DNA of 64,000 nt, taken from NCBI RefSeq assembly GCF_000194625.1, contig NC_015320.1:1-64000 (forward strand), written 5' to 3'. Positions 62,117-64,000 of the stretch are shown here, piece by piece. Positions within the stretch are counted from its first letter, which is position 1; each line of letters starts with the position of its first letter. Position numbers and translations under genes: made by a program. The notes under the pieces are model-generated. The model did not search any database, was not told the origin of the DNA, and saw nothing but the letters and a program-made list of their open reading frames with translations. Source of the DNA: Archaeoglobus veneficus SNP6. Its GTDB lineage: Archaea > Halobacteriota > Archaeoglobi > Archaeoglobales > Archaeoglobaceae.

Positions 62117-62953
62117 TCACTCCTCAAACAACCACCTCCCGTACTCGAAAACCCTTTCAGCAGGCAACTTCCTGAGAAAAGCCTGATAAGGTGTCTCCAG
62201 TTCATCAAAATTCAGGCTCATGTGTGGCTTGACAAAGTTGTACCAATAAACAAACTCGTCAACAGAATCAAAAAGACTAAGCTTCTGCTCCATCAAGCCA
62301 AAGAACCTCTCGATCTTTCCGTTTGTTTGAGGATGACTCACTCTCGCCAGAATATGCTTAACTCCATTCTCAGCCAGAAAATCCTTAAACCTGTGCTTAG
62401 CCTTCTCTCTGCTCTTAGCTGCAACGAACTGAGTTCCGTGGTCGGTCAGTATTTCATCAGGAATGCCAAACTCAGCGAATCCTTTCTTGAGAACTTTTAT
62501 TGTGTTCTCTGCAGTAGCAGAATCAAAGATGCCGTAGCAGGTGATAAAACGGGAAGCGTCGTCCATGAAGGCTATTATCCACTTATTTCCAAGCTTTTTC
62601 CAGTCCCCTTGCCACAAACTCATGGAATGTTTTCTCTCAAATCTTACCCACCTTCTTTGCTTCTTCTTGTTCATGTTCTCCTCCACAAGGTTGTTTTTCA
62701 GCATGATCTTGTAGATGGTGTTGTGGGGAATGTGGATGCCATAATCTCTTTCTATCAGTTTTTCAAGGGTTACAGGGCTCAGTTTGTATTTGTGGTAAGC
62801 TTGCAAAACGATTTGCTCTATATCTGGATCTATTAACTTTGGTTTCCTTCCTGCTTGTTTTAGTTCTGGTATCTTTCCTGTTTCTTCGTATTGTTTTTTA
62901 AGCTGATAGATCCTTCTTGGCGTTACTCTCATCACAGCGGCTATTTCTCTCAC
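62117..62953 (-). mobile_element. IS481/IS3-like transposase, truncated at its 5' end
   Basis: 278 aa. N-terminal HTH (VREIAAVMRVTPRRIYQLKK) then an integrase core with Asp in LWQGDWKKLG, Asp in ILTDHGTQFV and Glu in GKIERFFGLM (DDE). GTG start; the same frame extends backward (YLNKGTP) with no start and meets the neighbouring IS, so the true N-terminus is lost. May no longer transpose. Confidence 0.85.
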
Positions 62954-63030
62954 TGGAGTTCCTTTGTTTAGATAACATGTTGGGCTTCCGCCCTTAAATA
63001 CTCCAACCGAAATAAGATTGGAGGGATAGG

Positions 63031-64000
63031 ATGGGCGGAAGCCGTGTATACGTAGGTGTAGACGTACATAAGAATTTCTCCTTCGTATGCGCTATGAAAG
63101 AGAACGGAGAAATAATCCTGGAAAAGAAAGTAAGAACTGAAGAGCTTGAAAAATTCCTGGAGAATATTCCTGGAAACAGAACAATCATATTGGAGCCAAC
63201 AACAACAGCGATAAACCTTGCAAGAAAACTCAGAAAGAAAAACGAAGTCCTCCTCTCCCATCCGTACAAAACCAAACTGATAGCGGAATCAAAGAAGAAG
63301 ACAGACAGAGTAGATGCAAAAGTATTAGCCGATTTAGCAAGAACAAACTTCCTCCCAACTGCCTATCTACCACCAGATGAAATAATGGAGCTGAGGGAGA
63401 TAATAAGGGAAAGGATAAGACTGAAAAAGCTTTCAACCTCAACAAAGAACAGAATTCATTCAATCCTCGCAAAGAACGGAATAAAGTACGATGGGAATCT
63501 CTTCAATTCAGAAGGAAGGGAATTTCTAAACTCTTTAAACAACGAGTGGATAGATCGCTATCTGAGGATCCTTTCATCAATCGAGAATGAAATTAAGGAA
63601 ATAGATAAAGAAATAAGGCAGAAGTGCTTGGAGAATGAAGAAACCGTGCTTCTAACAACCATTCCAGGAATAGGCTACTTCTCAGCCCTGCTAATCTACG
63701 CTGAGATTGGCGACATAAAGCGTTTCCCGAACTCAAAGAAGCTCTGCAGCTATGCTGGCTTAGTACCCTCCACAAGACAGTCCGGAAACAAAACAATCAC
63801 TGGAAGGATAACGAAGGAGGGGAACAAACTTCTCAGGTGGGTTCTCGTTCAGTGTGCCTTCGTTGCAATAAGGAAAGATGAAAGATTCAGGCAATTCTAC
63901 GAGAGAATAAAACAGAGAAAGGGATCCCAGAAGGCCATAGTTGCAACAGCAAGGAAACTTCTAACAGTCGTATATGCGGTGCTGAGAGATAAAAAGCCTT
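63031..64000 (+). mobile_element. IS110-family transposase, cut by the window end
   Basis: ATG 63031, SD GGAGGGA (63020-63026). At least 323 aa and open to the end. DEDD-type start VYVGVDVHKNFSFVCA with D, then ILEPTTTA, KTDRVDAKVLADLAR, and the C-terminal transposase_20 part LLTTIPGIGYFSALLIYAEI plus YAGLVPSTRQSG. Inserted directly beside the truncated transposase; inverted copies of GGGCGGAAGCC lie at the junction (62983-62993) and at the gene start (63033-63043). Confidence 0.92.

Overview
This window comes from the chromosome of a hyperthermophilic euryarchaeon, most likely a member of the Archaeoglobales. The evidence is an archaeal MCM helicase carrying two inteins, archaeal-type TrpRS and IleRS, a GAN/RecJ-like DHH nuclease, an MptE-like pterin pyrophosphokinase, an archaeal phosphoribulokinase, a tungsten aldehyde oxidoreductase, TrmB and Lrp regulators, TATA-box promoters, short or absent leaders, and AGGAGGTGA-type Shine-Dalgarno (SD) sequences. 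Genes are packed tightly, with ATGA/GTGA overlaps and several overlapping convergent 3' ends. The genus cannot be fixed from the sequence alone.

Layout. 1-7858: MCM with two inteins, a Get3/ArsA-type ATPase with a small partner, and a metallo-beta-lactamase-fold nuclease. 8063-26083: tRNA-Gly(CCC) carrying an integrated provirus of about 17.95 kb, bounded by a 42-bp direct repeat of the tRNA 3' half. Its integrase is of the SSV type: attP lies inside the gene, so integration split it into an N-terminal ribbon-helix-helix part (left end) and a C-terminal catalytic part (right end). The two halves are exactly in frame across the core. Nearly all viral genes run leftward in two blocks. An early/regulatory block (8.1-11 kb) has three genes that appear to start with AUA after perfect SD sites. 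A structural block (16.2-24.6 kb) has many membrane proteins, two large envelope or spike-like proteins, a P-loop ATPase and a very basic protein. Between them lie a divergent wHTH regulator, a PIN-like gene with a larger partner, an AbiEi-like antitoxin, a transposase remnant, and a 1.1-kb array of 16 short direct repeats containing leaderless micro-ORFs. Size, integrase type and membrane-rich content fit the spindle-shaped (fusello/PAV1-like) viruses, but I see no marker protein that proves it.

26.1-47 kb is chromosomal: a secreted VWA protein, a zinc-ribbon protein, the DHH nuclease, a TrmB regulator divergent from an exported CARDB-like protein plus RND transporter operon, a DUF401 permease, intron-containing tRNA-Asp, a radical SAM/SPASM protein, dTMP kinase, and a leftward operon (isochorismatase-like, amidohydrolase, four-CBS protein, formyl-THF cyclo-ligase-like). 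Then come a PaaK-like CoA ligase with a periplasmic binding protein, an Lrp regulator and a NagD-like phosphatase.

46-50.7 kb holds a radical SAM/SPASM enzyme with an unlisted 31-residue precursor-like peptide. It is divergent from a phosphoribulokinase-ferredoxin-tungsten oxidoreductase operon. This may be a peptide-derived redox cofactor system.

50.6-64 kb: decayed genes (DUF457-like with an in-frame TAA, frameshifted LysE, VapC-like remnant), an aspartic protease/RHH pair, TrpRS, a VIT-like membrane protein, an MptE-IleRS operon, a 7-TM protein, a HEAT-repeat protein, PycB and two adjoining insertion sequences, the second cut by the window end.
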